Positions 46,031-57,861 of a stretch of DNA of 64,000 nt are shown piece after piece. The position numbers and the translations under genes were made by a program. Origin of the DNA: Sphagnum compactum (Eukaryota; Bryophyta; Sphagnopsida; Sphagnales); assembly GCA_965153455.1 (NCBI GenBank), contig OZ234502.1:351267-415266 (forward strand). Reading direction: 5' to 3'. The notes beneath the pieces were generated by a model, which searched no databases, was not told the DNA's origin, and saw only the letters and a list, made by a program, of their open reading frames with translations. How positions within the stretch are numbered: position 1 is the first letter of the stretch; each line of letters starts with the position of its first letter.

Positions 46031-48750
46031 GATTTTGGTCGTCAAACATTTGTTTGTTTGTACGTCGAATATGCCCAAACTTTTGGCTATCTATCAAAAG
46101 GTCAGGTGTTTTTCTCTTGTACATAGAGGTATTCTTGTGTGTTTTTCTCTTGTAGAGATATTCTTGAAGCTTTTGTGTTGTTATATGGCAAGAGTTTGGT
46201 TTTGGGTGTTGCGAAAGAAAGAAAGTCAACAAGGCAAAATGGTTGTGGACCCAACATTATTGACAATTATAAGGAAGAAAGTGTCAACCAAGTAGCCAAG
46301 TATACTCACCTAGCGACACCCACCGACCCACCCACTTGCCAACCCCCCTCCCCTCGTCTCCCATCCCCAACTACAACAACACACTATGTATTCTATATAT
46401 CCATTTTTCCTTTGGCTATCTTTGCATGTCACATATACCACACAAAAGAAAGAAAGAAAAGGCCCATGTAAAACATCGGGCGCAATCAATCATTCAAGCA
46501 ATAATGTTGGCTCCCATGACAATTTTTTTGCTTGTTGGCTCAAAAGCATGACTTACACCACACCACTTGCACCTTGGTGCACCGGGACAAGACAAGCTGG
46601 TGGGTGGGTGGGTGTGCGTGCATTCGGAAGATGGCCGGCCTCACAAACAAAGAGTGAGTATATGAATTTTTCACCTTTTTTTTAAAAAAAACAAAAAATT
46701 ATTTTTTAATATTCTCTATTTTACATACTTTTTCAGAAACACACTTTGAAACAATATTATAGCACATGAGTGAAAAGAAAAGAAAATTAAAATAATAAAA
46801 TAATAATTATTAAAAAAAAAACCCCATACACCCCAGTTCTGAGTAGTTAGTTGTAGCTAAAAAGCTGGACCACAAAATGGGAAAAGTCCCAAACCATTTT
46901 ACTATTATTATTATTATTATTATTATTATTTCTAAAAAATTCACTGTATTTAGAAATGGGTTCTTTGAAAAGTGTGAGGGAATCAATCAATCAAACAAAC
47001 AAACAAACAATATAGCGCAAGCACGCATTTAAAATATAATTAATTCTCTAGATTTATCCAGAGTCTATGGTTTCAAGCTATCTATGTAATTATATTCAAT
47101 TATATAATTATTGAATTGACACTATATAACCTTGGATTAATCCAGAGATTTTTCCCTGGCCCCAGGATCCGACTAAAAATAAATAAAAATAAAAATATGT
47201 ATATATATATATATATATATACACTTTTTTATAAAATTATTTAAAATTATTTTTGGGGGTGTGTGTGTGTGTGGTTTTTTTTGTTGCTTCTTGAAAGTGG
47301 TTTGGACAACAAACAGCTCACATACACATAATACTTGATAAGACAATTTTTGCATGCTGAATGTAAAGTTTGTAAGGTGGATGGATGATGTCATCCTGAT
47401 GCTTTCAATCTTTTATAGTCAACTAGATGATTCCCATTTCCTAGTTGTTGTTAGAGAGTTGGGTTTGGTTTGGTTTGGTTTGACCCATTCAATGAGTGCA
47501 CAAACATACATAATAACAATAATTTTGATGCTAGCTGAAGCTGTCATGACCAAGAAAGCCACTTCTTTAGAGGATTATGTATGTTTTGTTTTGTTTTGTT
47601 TTGTTTTGTTGCTTTTTGTAGATGACTTGGTGCATTGAGTTTGTAAGGGTTTGGTTATTGGTGTTGTCAGGTTCCGTGTTTTTTGGTTTCTATATGGGCA
47701 TTAGATTTTCTTTACTTATTTATTTTTTGGGGTGTTTCACCATGTTCTTGTCGTGTTCCCAATAGCAACACACTTTTTACCCTCACATGGTTTGCCCAAA
47801 GTTCTCCCCTCCCTTTCTCACTTGGGTATATATCGGTGCGCCAAATGGGAAGCACCATATCTTCGCATATAGACTTCTCATTTGGGAAGCTTGTAAAGTG
47901 TATGTGTGTGTGTGTGTGTTTTTTTAAAAAAAACATTCGGTGACAAGCCATTTAAAATGGCTCATTGCAAAAATGAAGAAAAAAAGACTTGGGTGATATT
48001 TAATCTAATTAATAGAAGTAACAATAGATACTCCCAATAACTTGGGGGGGAACATCATTGTGAGCATCTGGGAACAAATTGGGAACATGGTGGGAACACA
48101 AATTTTTAAAAAAATTCTTATTTGTTCAATTTCAAGGGATTAGTTTTGGCTTCACATGTGAATTCCCATGACAATGTTCTTTTGTAGTCTCTTGTGTAAG
48201 TAACTTAACTTTGTCTTTTGAAATTTTGTGATGATAAATTTGGGATCAAACTTCTTACGATCTATTTTGAAAGTCATATGATTGAAATGCAATGTTGTAG
48301 GGTTGTTGTGGATTAGGGTAGAAATGATTGAAAAATTGTTACAAAACACTAGTTTGAGTTGTTATTGGGTTTAGGGTTTAGAATGTGCAAAAGTCTTGTT
48401 AGAATGATAATAACTTACTCACATGAGTGCATATCATAGTCTTCCAACCAAAGGAATAAACAAAAGAAAACCTAATTTCAATGCTCACATAATGAACTGA
48501 AGGTTCATTATTCCCATTTTAAGGTAAAGTAAATTGCAAAGAGGGTTTAGTCCCCATAGTAGGTAGGTAGGTATGGCCAAATTATGTTTTTGTAAGTATC
48601 AAAATATTATATCCTTATTGGATGTTAGTAAGTAATTGCTTGTCATTTTGTAATTGTCCAAAATGTGTAAAACCATTAAATTCATGGAATGGGTGACCCT
48701 ACATCTTATATGTAAGGTATGCCATTTGTCTCTCACCCTATGATTGGCCA
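46031..48750. other. Spacer with microsatellites
   Basis: Holds a TTA run (46903-46931), AAAC runs (46990-47010), a TA run (47197-47222), a GT run (47260-47272) and TTTTG runs (47585-47610). No gene is seen. Confidence 0.45.
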
Positions 48751-50000
48751 ATCAACTTGGCTTGCATAGTAAGGTAAGATGTTGTTCATCTCTTATCAAG
48801 AAAAAGCTATTTCTCACATAATTTTTAATGAAACAACAAAGCAAAGTTATAACATATTCCCTCCCTTGAAAAGGGATAAAATCTTTTGCAAGTTCGAAAC
48901 CTTTGTAAAGAAAGAAGTCAATACACAAAGACATATATATAAGAACATTTCAATAAGCTCCTTGTAATTGATCCTATACAAAGAAAATGACTCACCTTTT
49001 TGTATTAGTTCCTTTTTGGAGTTAGTCATTTTTGCCTCATATGTACGTGATGATCACTTGTTTGGAAAGCATTATAGCATGAAACACATCTTGCTTTTAA
49101 CATTCTTGGGGCGTTTATTCTCATTAATATTGCTATATGACAAAAGAAATTTAAAAACATTTTTGGTTTGTTATCAATTCAAAATATGTTGTTACATTTT
49201 GTTTGCTTCCATATGGAATTGTAGTTAATGCCATAAATGAATATATTGGTGGTAGGGGAAAACCCTTGAATTTCTGAAATTATTGGTTCTAGTAATTGTG
49301 GGAACATTCAAAAGGATTTGGTTGATGAACCAATGCAACATGCTGAAACAATAGAAACTTAGAGGGGTAAAATTATGTTTCAACTTTGTTGTACCATAGT
49401 ACCTTGGGAACTTCAACATTAATTATATTAATTTCAAAAATGTTGAAGGTTCAATTTTTTTTTCAATGAATAAAATTTTATAAGGAACAAATAAAGAATC
49501 TTTTAAATTATTTTGAAATATTTCTTTTTTCAACATGGAATCTTTAGAATGAAATAATTATTCAACATTAAAATCACATTGAACTAGCCATGCTACTATG
49601 GTACACTAATGATATGCATTGTAAGTGGAAGAATTGTCCAATTGTTGGCAAGATTGATTCCTAATACAATGATAATAACTTTTCTAAATTTTGAAATAGT
49701 TTCATATTGATATTGGTGGATATGACATTTCTTTTCCAAGCCACTTTTTGGATTTATTGATTTATATTTCCAATAGGCATTTTTTGTTGCATATTTGTTA
49801 AAGGGTGAAATTCTAAACATGAATTTTGTGGTGAACGACAACATATATCCATAGTAAGATCTTCCAATTGATGGTGTCACAATTTTAACTTGACCTTACC
49901 TTGCGCTTTGTGATCAATTTTTGGGAATGATAAGGAATTAAGTTGAGAAGGCATTGTCAAACATGAATACAATACAAATTGAGGGTTGAAGAGAATGCAA
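48751..50000 (-). mobile_element. Possible Ty1/copia remnant (integrase-like)
   Basis: On the minus strand at 49880-49600, TPSIGRSYYGYMLSFTTKFM and KNAYWKYKSINPKSGLEKKC resemble the copia integrase core around its first aspartates, but the acidic residues are lost and frames are broken. Downstream frames are too decayed to assign. Weak evidence. Confidence 0.25.
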
Positions 50001-53000
50001 CCTCTCTTACAAAGAAAGGGAATTATTTAACAATCAAAGGGAGGCCCTCTTAGGACTCCCAACTTGAATCCACATTTTGAGAATTAAGATATTTCATGAT
50101 TTTTGAAATTTTAAAGTAAGATTTGAAAAGTCGATTTCTTTTCAAATTTCATGTTCATTAACTCATTGGATACTTGAAATTTGTAAAGAGCCTTATTATA
50201 AAGTTCACTTGCATACTTACTATAAACAAGGTTGTTCCTCAACAAGGATGAAAGTTTCTCAAAATGTCTTGCTAAATTAGATTACAATTTACAATGGAAA
50301 CTCATGTTCAATTGAGTATATTCAAACCCCATATTGGAAAGTATTTGATGTGGGCTATAAGAATATAGTCTTGCGCTTTTCATTTGATTTTGTTTACCAA
50401 TAGCTCTAAAGCTCCAAATTCATGAGATATGAAGGCATTTTAATTTTGGGAAAAGATTTTGGGAGTTCCATGAATTTTTGCCATTTCAATGTAGTTTGCA
50501 TTGAGACTCATAAAATATTTAAAAAGAGAGGGTAGTCCTTCCTCATGGGTTTGGGCCAAATTGTACAAAATCTTTTTTTTGTTTGTTTCATGCACATCAA
50601 TGGTGTATATAGTTAAACCCCTTATCAAAATGCTATGTTGCATATATGTTTTAATTAATCTCTTACTATTTGAACATGCTTGAAATTAAAAGGTTTAATA
50701 TGTTTATTTATGTTGGGGAGTTAATCATTGATACCATTTGGGAAACATAAGAGGCACAACATTTGTGTATATAAATGTTGGTAGGTTCTTTAGTTTGGAG
50801 TGGTAAATCTAAAAGGTTCATGTTTAGGTTATTTTGACATGGACCTAAATTGACACCCTATTAATGGAATTGGCAAAAGAATTGAGCCATGAAACTAGCC
50901 TTTTGCTAAAAGTAGAACCAAATGTAAAACCTTGATAAAAAATATTCAACACCAGTTTAGGTTCTTTAGGTAAGCAAATTGATTTGTTTTTGAAACTTTG
51001 GAAATTAGGTTAAATTGTACAAATACTTAATTGGTTTTAATTAATTGTAGAATTTCATACCTATGTAATTTTCAATTTTCGTTTTTTGTAAAACTTTATG
51101 CCTAAACAATCTTCAATCTTGGAGAATGTAATGTGTACATGGAATTAGACCTAGTTTTTGAATTAGGGCCAAATGTTTTTGAATTTGAAAAAAATGTCAA
51201 AACTAAAATTGCACGGTTTAGAGATTTGAAAAACCAAGCTCAAAACTACACCCAAAAAACTTACCAATTTTTTTAAAATGTCAAAACTTAAACCAAATGT
51301 TCTTTTAAAGAGGCAAAACTACCACCAATGGTATATATATATATATATATTTGAAATGGACCCCTAGGAAAGGAATGAAAACACTTTTGATGATGTAAAA
51401 AGAAATAAAAATAAACCCATATAGTTGTTTTGGAATGCTTCAAGTTAGATTTGTAATCATCCATAACCCATGCAGGTAATGGGAATGGCCACATTCATCA
51501 AGATTTACATAACTTGTGTGATTTTGCATAAAATGATTCTAGATAATGAATTTTTTACAAGTTTATATATGACATTAATAGTATAAAAAAGTTGAGATGC
51601 AAAGTATCAATTGAAGCTTTTTGTTGAAGACCAAAGGATGTTAAACTCAAACATCCATAAGGATATCATGAATGATTTGATAAATCATTTTGGAGTTTAA
51701 AAGGCAACACCATTATGGAAATGAAATGACTGTCATTGAGTCTCCCTTGTCTTTATTTTGTCCAGGCACTTCTACTATCTATTGTTATGATGTTTACGTG
51801 ACTAATGTTTATGATATTAACGTTTTCTTCAATTTATATGTAGGACTTGGATTTCAAACAAGTTGAAATTGTTTTCAACTCACAAAAGCTATGGAGCTTT
51901 GGCATTCAATATATAATGAAATATTCTTTCCTGTTTAAAAGTTTCACTTGCTCATTTGGAATGGTGACGAGTGGCCATGGTTTTTGATCTTCAATCGTTG
52001 TGGACCTTCTTATTGTCATGGTTGCTAGTGTCTAATGGGATTAGGTTGTACCTGCATTACACATTCATGATGTTTGAAGCTTTATTGTCCTATTTGGCAA
52101 CCTTTTTATTGGTAGTTACAATGTTTATGCATGTCAATCCCAAGATGTTGTGTTTCACTACTTGACTTTAGTGTGGGGTCTTACAAAATGTGAATAAAAT
52201 TACAACATTGTTACTTGTTTCATTTGTTAAATTCTTTTGTCTTTCTTTCCCTTGGAATTTATAAGACCTTCCTCAAAGAACAACAACTTGTGGTGTGCAC
52301 AAATCTTGTCGGAGGGTTTCAAAAGTTTTTATGTCATATGAAAAATAGTGGAATATGGAGAATAATTGGTAGGTTTTGCATTTGTTTTGTAAGGCGGAGC
52401 TTGTGGCAAGGACATTGATGCAACAAGAGTTGTGATTTGAGTTGTTAAATAAAATGACACCATCATGATGTTGATTTTTAAACACCATTGAAAATGTTTG
52501 AAGGGCTTCAACTTATACCTTACCTTAAGGTCAGTTTTGTCATTAAAAAATCCTCAAAATTGTGCAATGAAAATATGTGAAAATATGAAGTTCACATGTT
52601 GAAAATCATCATGATTATCATAGGCTACACTCTAAATAGTTTCATTACTCATATGACAATGTTATACAGATGATGGAAACATATATAATTTCAAAATTAA
52701 AAAAAGAATTCATTTTTTGAAAAAAGAAATTCGATTTGTCAATGTGGAAACTAACCCCAAGCTACAATATACATACATACATATAAATATACATACATAC
52801 CATTAGTAAGAAAATTTCACCTCAAAAGCAATCTACATTTCCATTAACATTAATCCAAAGCGCACATTATTTCCTTCCTTTTCTTTCTATCATCTCCTTT
52901 TGGCAATTTGAAAGAATCTTAATAGTGTGTTGTTACCCCCATGATGGGGCTATTAAGGTAAAGGCATATATCATTGCGACTCTCCCTATTATCGCATAAC

Positions 53001-53286
53001 AATTCTGCTATGCTAAACACAAGGTTGTTATATATCTTTGCACATTGAAACTTTAATGTCCATCAACGATTTTTCCTATCCTTGCACAACATCATTTTGG
53101 TTTTTGTAATTGAAATAGTAATCTTGGGTACAAGGTGGTGTGGAATGGTTTGGTCTTGGTGTGCATGATGGAGTGACAAATGTGATAATAAAGGTTTTTC
53201 TTGTGTAATGAGGTGTGCAATCGTGGTCTAAATGAGAAATTGTGAACTCAAATGACAAGTTGTAGGTCACAAATTTACATACATAA

Positions 53287-53318
<32 letters not shown>

Positions 53319-53495
53319 CATATTTGCAGATTTTGAAACTTGGGTTTCATGACCAACATCCTATACCCATGATTAATAACTCACATATGTGTGTTGAATT
53401 TTATTTTATTTTTAGTTCCACTAAATGAATATTTCAAAATTTCAACAATAAATAATAAATACACTAAGTCTTTTGTGCAATAATGATGTTATTGT
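50001..53495. other. AT-rich spacer, no gene seen
   Basis: Short open frames only. Contains TA runs (51334-51350), CATA runs (52770-52800) and an AC run (53286-53307). Confidence 0.5.
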
Positions 53496-53560
53496 AATTT
53501 CTCAATAGTTTAGATTGTCCCTTGTATGTAGAAGGTCTTGAATTCAAATCTTGAAATTTG
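53495..53560 (+). mobile_element. Faint tRNA-like sequence
   Basis: TTTCTCAATAGTTTAGATTG and TCTTGAATTCAAATCTTG have the spacing of A and B boxes. This is the weakest of the four tRNA-like sites here. Confidence 0.25.
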
Positions 53561-53579
53561 TATATAGAGTAAGCTTAAG

Positions 53580-53603
53580 ATCTCCTCCCCCCCCCCCCCC
53601 CCC
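53580..53603 (+). repeat. Poly-C run
   Basis: About 20 consecutive C residues after CTCCTC. Confidence 0.95.
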
Positions 53604-54945
53604 ACAAGCTCTCTTGAGAATTAATTCATACCAAACATTAATCATACATATGATATTATAGATGCTATGTACCAAAATTTAGAAGAAATATTTTGGTACT
53701 AGGAGGATATTTTAGAACATGTTCCTAAATGTGTAATGAGAATAAGGTCAACTTTGCAATTTTGCCATTGGAGCAAGCATTTCAATTTTTTGTTTTTTTC
53801 CATAATTGACATAGGTATTTTTGCTCAAGTAGGGTTTAATTTTTTGCCAATTTTGTAATGTTGAAAATTTGGTGATTTTTGGGTGAAAATTTCACCAAAT
53901 TAGTCAAATCTTTATGCTAGAAAAAATTCCAATAAATTCCCAATATTTTTGGTTTGAAAATTTGTCCACGGGATCATATAGGGTTTAGGGTTCCATATTC
54001 AAAACGGAACCCTAAACCCTAAGCACACTTCCATCCAAGGCTGGCTGTCATGCAGCAGATGGCTTGTATATACCTTGTGAAACCAATTGGAGTGGTTTAG
54101 GGTTTTGAGAATGGTTGTGCAATTCATCGACTACTTAGGTTTTCTGTCGGTCCCGGTTTAGGGTTTAGGGTTTGGGGTTTAGAACCTTAAAGAACCGACG
54201 GTTCTCATGAAAGGACCTGCAATGAGCTTCTAACCGGTATTTGATAATTTCCACAATTTCGAGAACTCTTGGTTTTATATACCGGAACCAGGTCTTTGTT
54301 TTGATTTTTTGAGAACCATGGTTAGGAATCTTACCAGCCTCCCTAATAACCGTCGGGGGTCTGTTCTGGCTTCTAATAACCGCCCAACACTGGTTGAGAT
54401 CGATCTCGACGGGGTCGAGTTGAGTGGACCAGACTGAACCACACCACTACCCACCAGTGCATCATGAAGGATGGATGATAAGTGGTGAGAAAACAGTATT
54501 CTGTTGGGTTCCAAATTCCCTAGCTAACTAACCATGATGGTTAGACCACGATGGGTTAGCTTAGTTACTTGTTTTACTACCTACCTACTAATGACCAGCT
54601 TGACAAGTTGGTAGTAAACCATCCACTTACACTATCTACTTATAAGTTACTAGTCACCTAGTTTCCTACCTACCTACCTATATATGTAGGACCTACACCT
54701 TACAAAAGGGGTTACCAAGGTGGAACCCATATATTAACTCAGCGACAACGGAGGTGGTTCATCCACAATGTTGAGTCATAGTTTTTTTGGATGACATATT
54801 ACAAAATTTTGTACGGTGCCCAGGACGGACGGCCTACGAGGAGGAAATATTTTATGTGGTGGTGGTACTCGAAAAATTGCACTGAAGAAATTAGGTCCGG
54901 TGGGAACATATTTGGGGGCCTACAACAAGGTGGTCGTTGAGTCCG
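53604..54945. other. Spacer with telomere-like and AGAACC-rich stretches
   Basis: 53980-54030 and 54155-54185 hold GGGTTTAGGG and CCCTAAACCCT. 54185-54320 has GGTTCT and AGAACC words. 54590-54810 is related to 18390-18690 (TAGTAAACCATCCACTTAC, CTACCTACC, a TATATA stretch, ACCAAGGTGGAACC, ATTAACTCAG). No gene is seen. Confidence 0.5.
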
Positions 54946-54949
54946 ACCC

Positions 54950-55105
54950 CACATTTTCAGACCTTATCCAACATAAAGGGGCACATTTTGGGACCTTATC
55001 CAACATAAAGGGGCACATTTGGGACCTTCTCCAACATAAAGGGGCACATTTGGGGACCTTCTCCAACATAAAGGGGCACATTTTGGGACTTTATACAACA
55101 TAAAG
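54950..55105 (+). repeat. 32-35-bp tandem repeat, about 4.5 copies
   Basis: Units read ACCTTATCCAACATAAAGGG then GCACATTTTGGG. Confidence 0.92.
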
Positions 55106-55119
55106 CATAAGGTGAACCT

Positions 55120-55650
55120 TAGCATATGAAGAGATTCGGAGGTGATAGTAGTGGGTGGGATGGATCTTATGCCTATAAGATCCTTCCCAATTGCAAATAA
55201 TAGGCCTAAGACACCCCCTCCGTCACCTTTTTTAGGTGGGATATTCAGAAATATAAAGGTCACGGGAGTCCTTATTATATTCCGAACTTTTGTACGTCTA
55301 GTCTAGACGTACAACAAAACCTAGTAACACATAATCTCGACAAACGTAAAAGAAAGAAAAAAAACAAGACATAATTTCCTTATCTTTATTTGAGTATCCC
55401 GCAATACTACGAAAGAAACTTTTGACAATCCCAATCTCCGAAATGGGCAATTTGAGAACTCGATCAATCCACTCCGAAACCCCCGATGCCCCCAAAAGCC
55501 CAAAAAAAAAAAGGTGTCTATCCTAATAAATTTGTACCCGGAGGGATTCTCCTGAAAAGATTTCACCTGGGCCGACACACTCGAGAAAGCCACTTCCGAT
55601 AACAAACTTTCACTTTCAGCAATGCACAATGAAGAGGGTTAGTGACCCCG
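55120..55650. other. Block of distinct composition with a perfect palindrome
   Basis: Richer in CG dinucleotides than its surroundings. 55290-55314 is a perfect inverted repeat: TTGTACGTCTAG, one T, CTAGACGTACAA. A minus frame of 102 codons (55629-55321) is open but unidentified. An organelle-derived insertion is possible but unproven. Confidence 0.35.
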
Positions 55651-56586
55651 GTGAGGAGGGGTTTAGGACCTACACATGGGGTTTAGGACCTAGGTGGGTG
55701 CCTAGGTATCTCTTGGCTTTGGACTTTGATCCTCTCATTGTGTTCCTCCCTTTCCCTTTTGGATCGGTGCTTTCTCTTTAATTTAATTGATGGTGGTTAG
55801 GGTTTAATTTAATTAATACATGGTTTATTTTTTAAATATATGGTGATTAGGGTTTTAGGGTTTAGTGTTTACCTTGGGTAAACCCTAAACCCTTTGTGTA
55901 ACACTTGGGTAAGGAAGGTCACATCTTAGTTTTTTCTCTCAACTCACCTCTTCATTGAGGACCATTGAAAGTTTGAAAACTTGTGTCAACTCACAAGAAC
56001 AAAAAAAACAAACCCAAATTCCCCAATCCATTTTTTTTGCCCCCAAAAAATTTGGTGCACATCTTGTGAAGTTACTTGTGATCATCTCTTTTGCAATTTG
56101 CTAGTTGATCTCTTTTGGTATGCCTTTGGCTTGCAATTAGACTTTTACAATATAATTAATTAAAGACTTAGAGACTCGATTTGGAACTGAATTTTCCAGC
56201 TCCCTCATTCAAGAAACACCGACTTCTTTGAACAAAATCTCAAGAGCATTGTTGCAAAAGATTAATAATAGTTTATTTCAGATTATGAAAGAAACCTTAA
56301 ACTTCTACATCAGGAAATGCAATGCTACAAGAGTTCTCAGAAATCACAAGACCAAGTAGAAAAACTAATTGATAATATGGAGATGAAGACAATCTGAGAG
56401 CTCTTGCTAGCTTAAAAACTTGAACAAAAAGTTGTGTTTGAGCTGAAAAACACTGAAAACAGTGTAATGCACTTCTCTGCAGATATCGAAGAAAATTAGT
56501 GTTCTGAGAAGGCAAGAACAGCAGATTGACGAACCCTCAAGCTTCAGTCGGGTTTTTCAAAACACCCATCAAATTTTGTTTTAATC
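55651..56586 (+). promoter_or_regulatory. Upstream region of the SMP-30-like gene
   Basis: Includes a telomere-like hairpin at about 55853-55893 (GGGTTTAGTGTTTACC facing GGTAAACCCTAAACCC) and AT-rich sequence up to the start codon. No certain TATA box was chosen. Confidence 0.35.
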
Positions 56587-57861
56587 ATGTTGGAGAACAT
56601 TAATCTAGATGCTGAAAGTAGTAGAGGACTAATGGCAACAGTGAAAAGCTCAAAAGCATTCCTACAGAAGTCTTATTCTTGGATGGGTTTGCTCTTCTTG
56701 AGCTTCTCAGTCTCATGTGCAAAGGAGCCACTGCAACAACCTCTTTGTTTTAAATCCCCATTGGTGTATCCGGAGAGCTTTGATTGGGATGCTAGCCATG
56801 GAAGGTTTCTCTTGGGTTCCTTGATTACAGGTTCCATGATCTCAGTTTCCCCTGAAGGAAATGTGGAAGAGTTTGTGAATGATAAGGACTATAGTGGCAC
56901 ATCTGCTGTTCTCGGCATACATGTGGATCTTCCCTGCAATCGAGTTCTTGTTGCTGTTCAAAACACGAAAGCAACTGATGCACCTTTTAGTGCAGTTGCA
57001 ACTCATGAATTGGACACCAAACAAACGCTTTTGTTCACCGAACTTCATCATGTGGGAGTCCATGAAGGTAACATGACTAGCTACCAAAGAATTCAATGAA
57101 TTTCAACAATTAATTTTTCTTTTGCTATTTCCTTGAAATAGTTGCAAGCATAGAAAAATTCAATGTAAGCTTTTTGAGTTTTTGGGTGTTGGCCCAGAGG
57201 TAGTCTTCTCCGATGCTGGGCGGTTCTTTACTTTATGAAGAACCTCCTCTGGGTGTGGTTCTGAGAAACAAATTAGAACGGTTCTGGTTCTGCTTCTGGT
57301 TCCACACATAAATGGAACTGGGAATATGGGTTGTTTGTAGGGGAAAAATGCATGGTGAACAATGTGGTTGCTGATAGTGTAGGAAATGCATGCCCTACAA
57401 ACTCACATGGAGATTTCATTTGGAAAGTGACAATGGAAGGAATCGCATCTGTGTTTGCCAAAAACTCCATTTTCTTGTCACAACTTGTAGTTGTGAATTC
57501 TTCAGTGGCATGGTCGGGATTGAATGGTTTAGCGTACCATACAGAGGGAACTTATCTTCTGGTGGTGCAATCATATTCAGGTGCAATGTTCAAAGTAGAT
57601 TTGGAGAGAGCAAAAGTTGAGGTTGTAAATCTAAACAACCCATTAACATCAGTTGATGGAATAGCATTGCAGTTCAATGGAGGAGGATTAGTAGCTGGGT
57701 CACTGCAAAAAGCATGGTTATTATTGGAGAGCAAGAACAATTGGGAGTCTGCTGCGGTGATTGATATAAATCCATTCGATCCTTCTGACTCCATTGCTGC
57801 AGTTACCATTCAAGATCAATACCAGATGTATGTGTTTTGCCTTTTTTTGTTTTTGATCTAG
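56587..57861 (+). CDS. SMP-30/gluconolactonase-like beta-propeller protein
   Basis: Resembles the plant calcium-dependent phosphotriesterase-like (SMP-30/gluconolactonase/LRE) family; the true substrate is unknown. Exon 1 is 56587-57067 (donor GAAG|GTAACA) and exon 2 starts at 57341 (acceptor TTTGTAG); they join in phase 1 to read VHEGEKCMVNNVV. Family landmarks: YPESFDWDASHGRFLLGSL near the start, AVLGIHVD, HGDFIWKV, SGLNGLAYHTEGTYLLVVQS, MFKVDLERA and VDGIALQF. A second ATG at 56632 gives a better signal peptide (SYSWMGLLFLSFSVSCAKEP), so secretion is likely and that start may be the true one. The frame runs to a stop at 57861, for 333 residues (318 from the second ATG). The last seven or so residues look intronic: a donor GTATGT lies at 57828, and the final exon, if any, could not be placed with confidence. 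Confidence 0.82.
57193..57310. repeat. Fold-back sequence in intron 1 of the SMP-30-like gene
   Basis: CCCAGAGG (57193-57200) pairs with CCTCTGGG (57246-57253), and inside it GGTTCTT (57222-57228) pairs with AAGAACC (57238-57244). GGTTCTGGTTCTG follows. Related GGTTCT/AGAACC stretches occur near 40364-40540 and 54185-54320. Confidence 0.7.
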
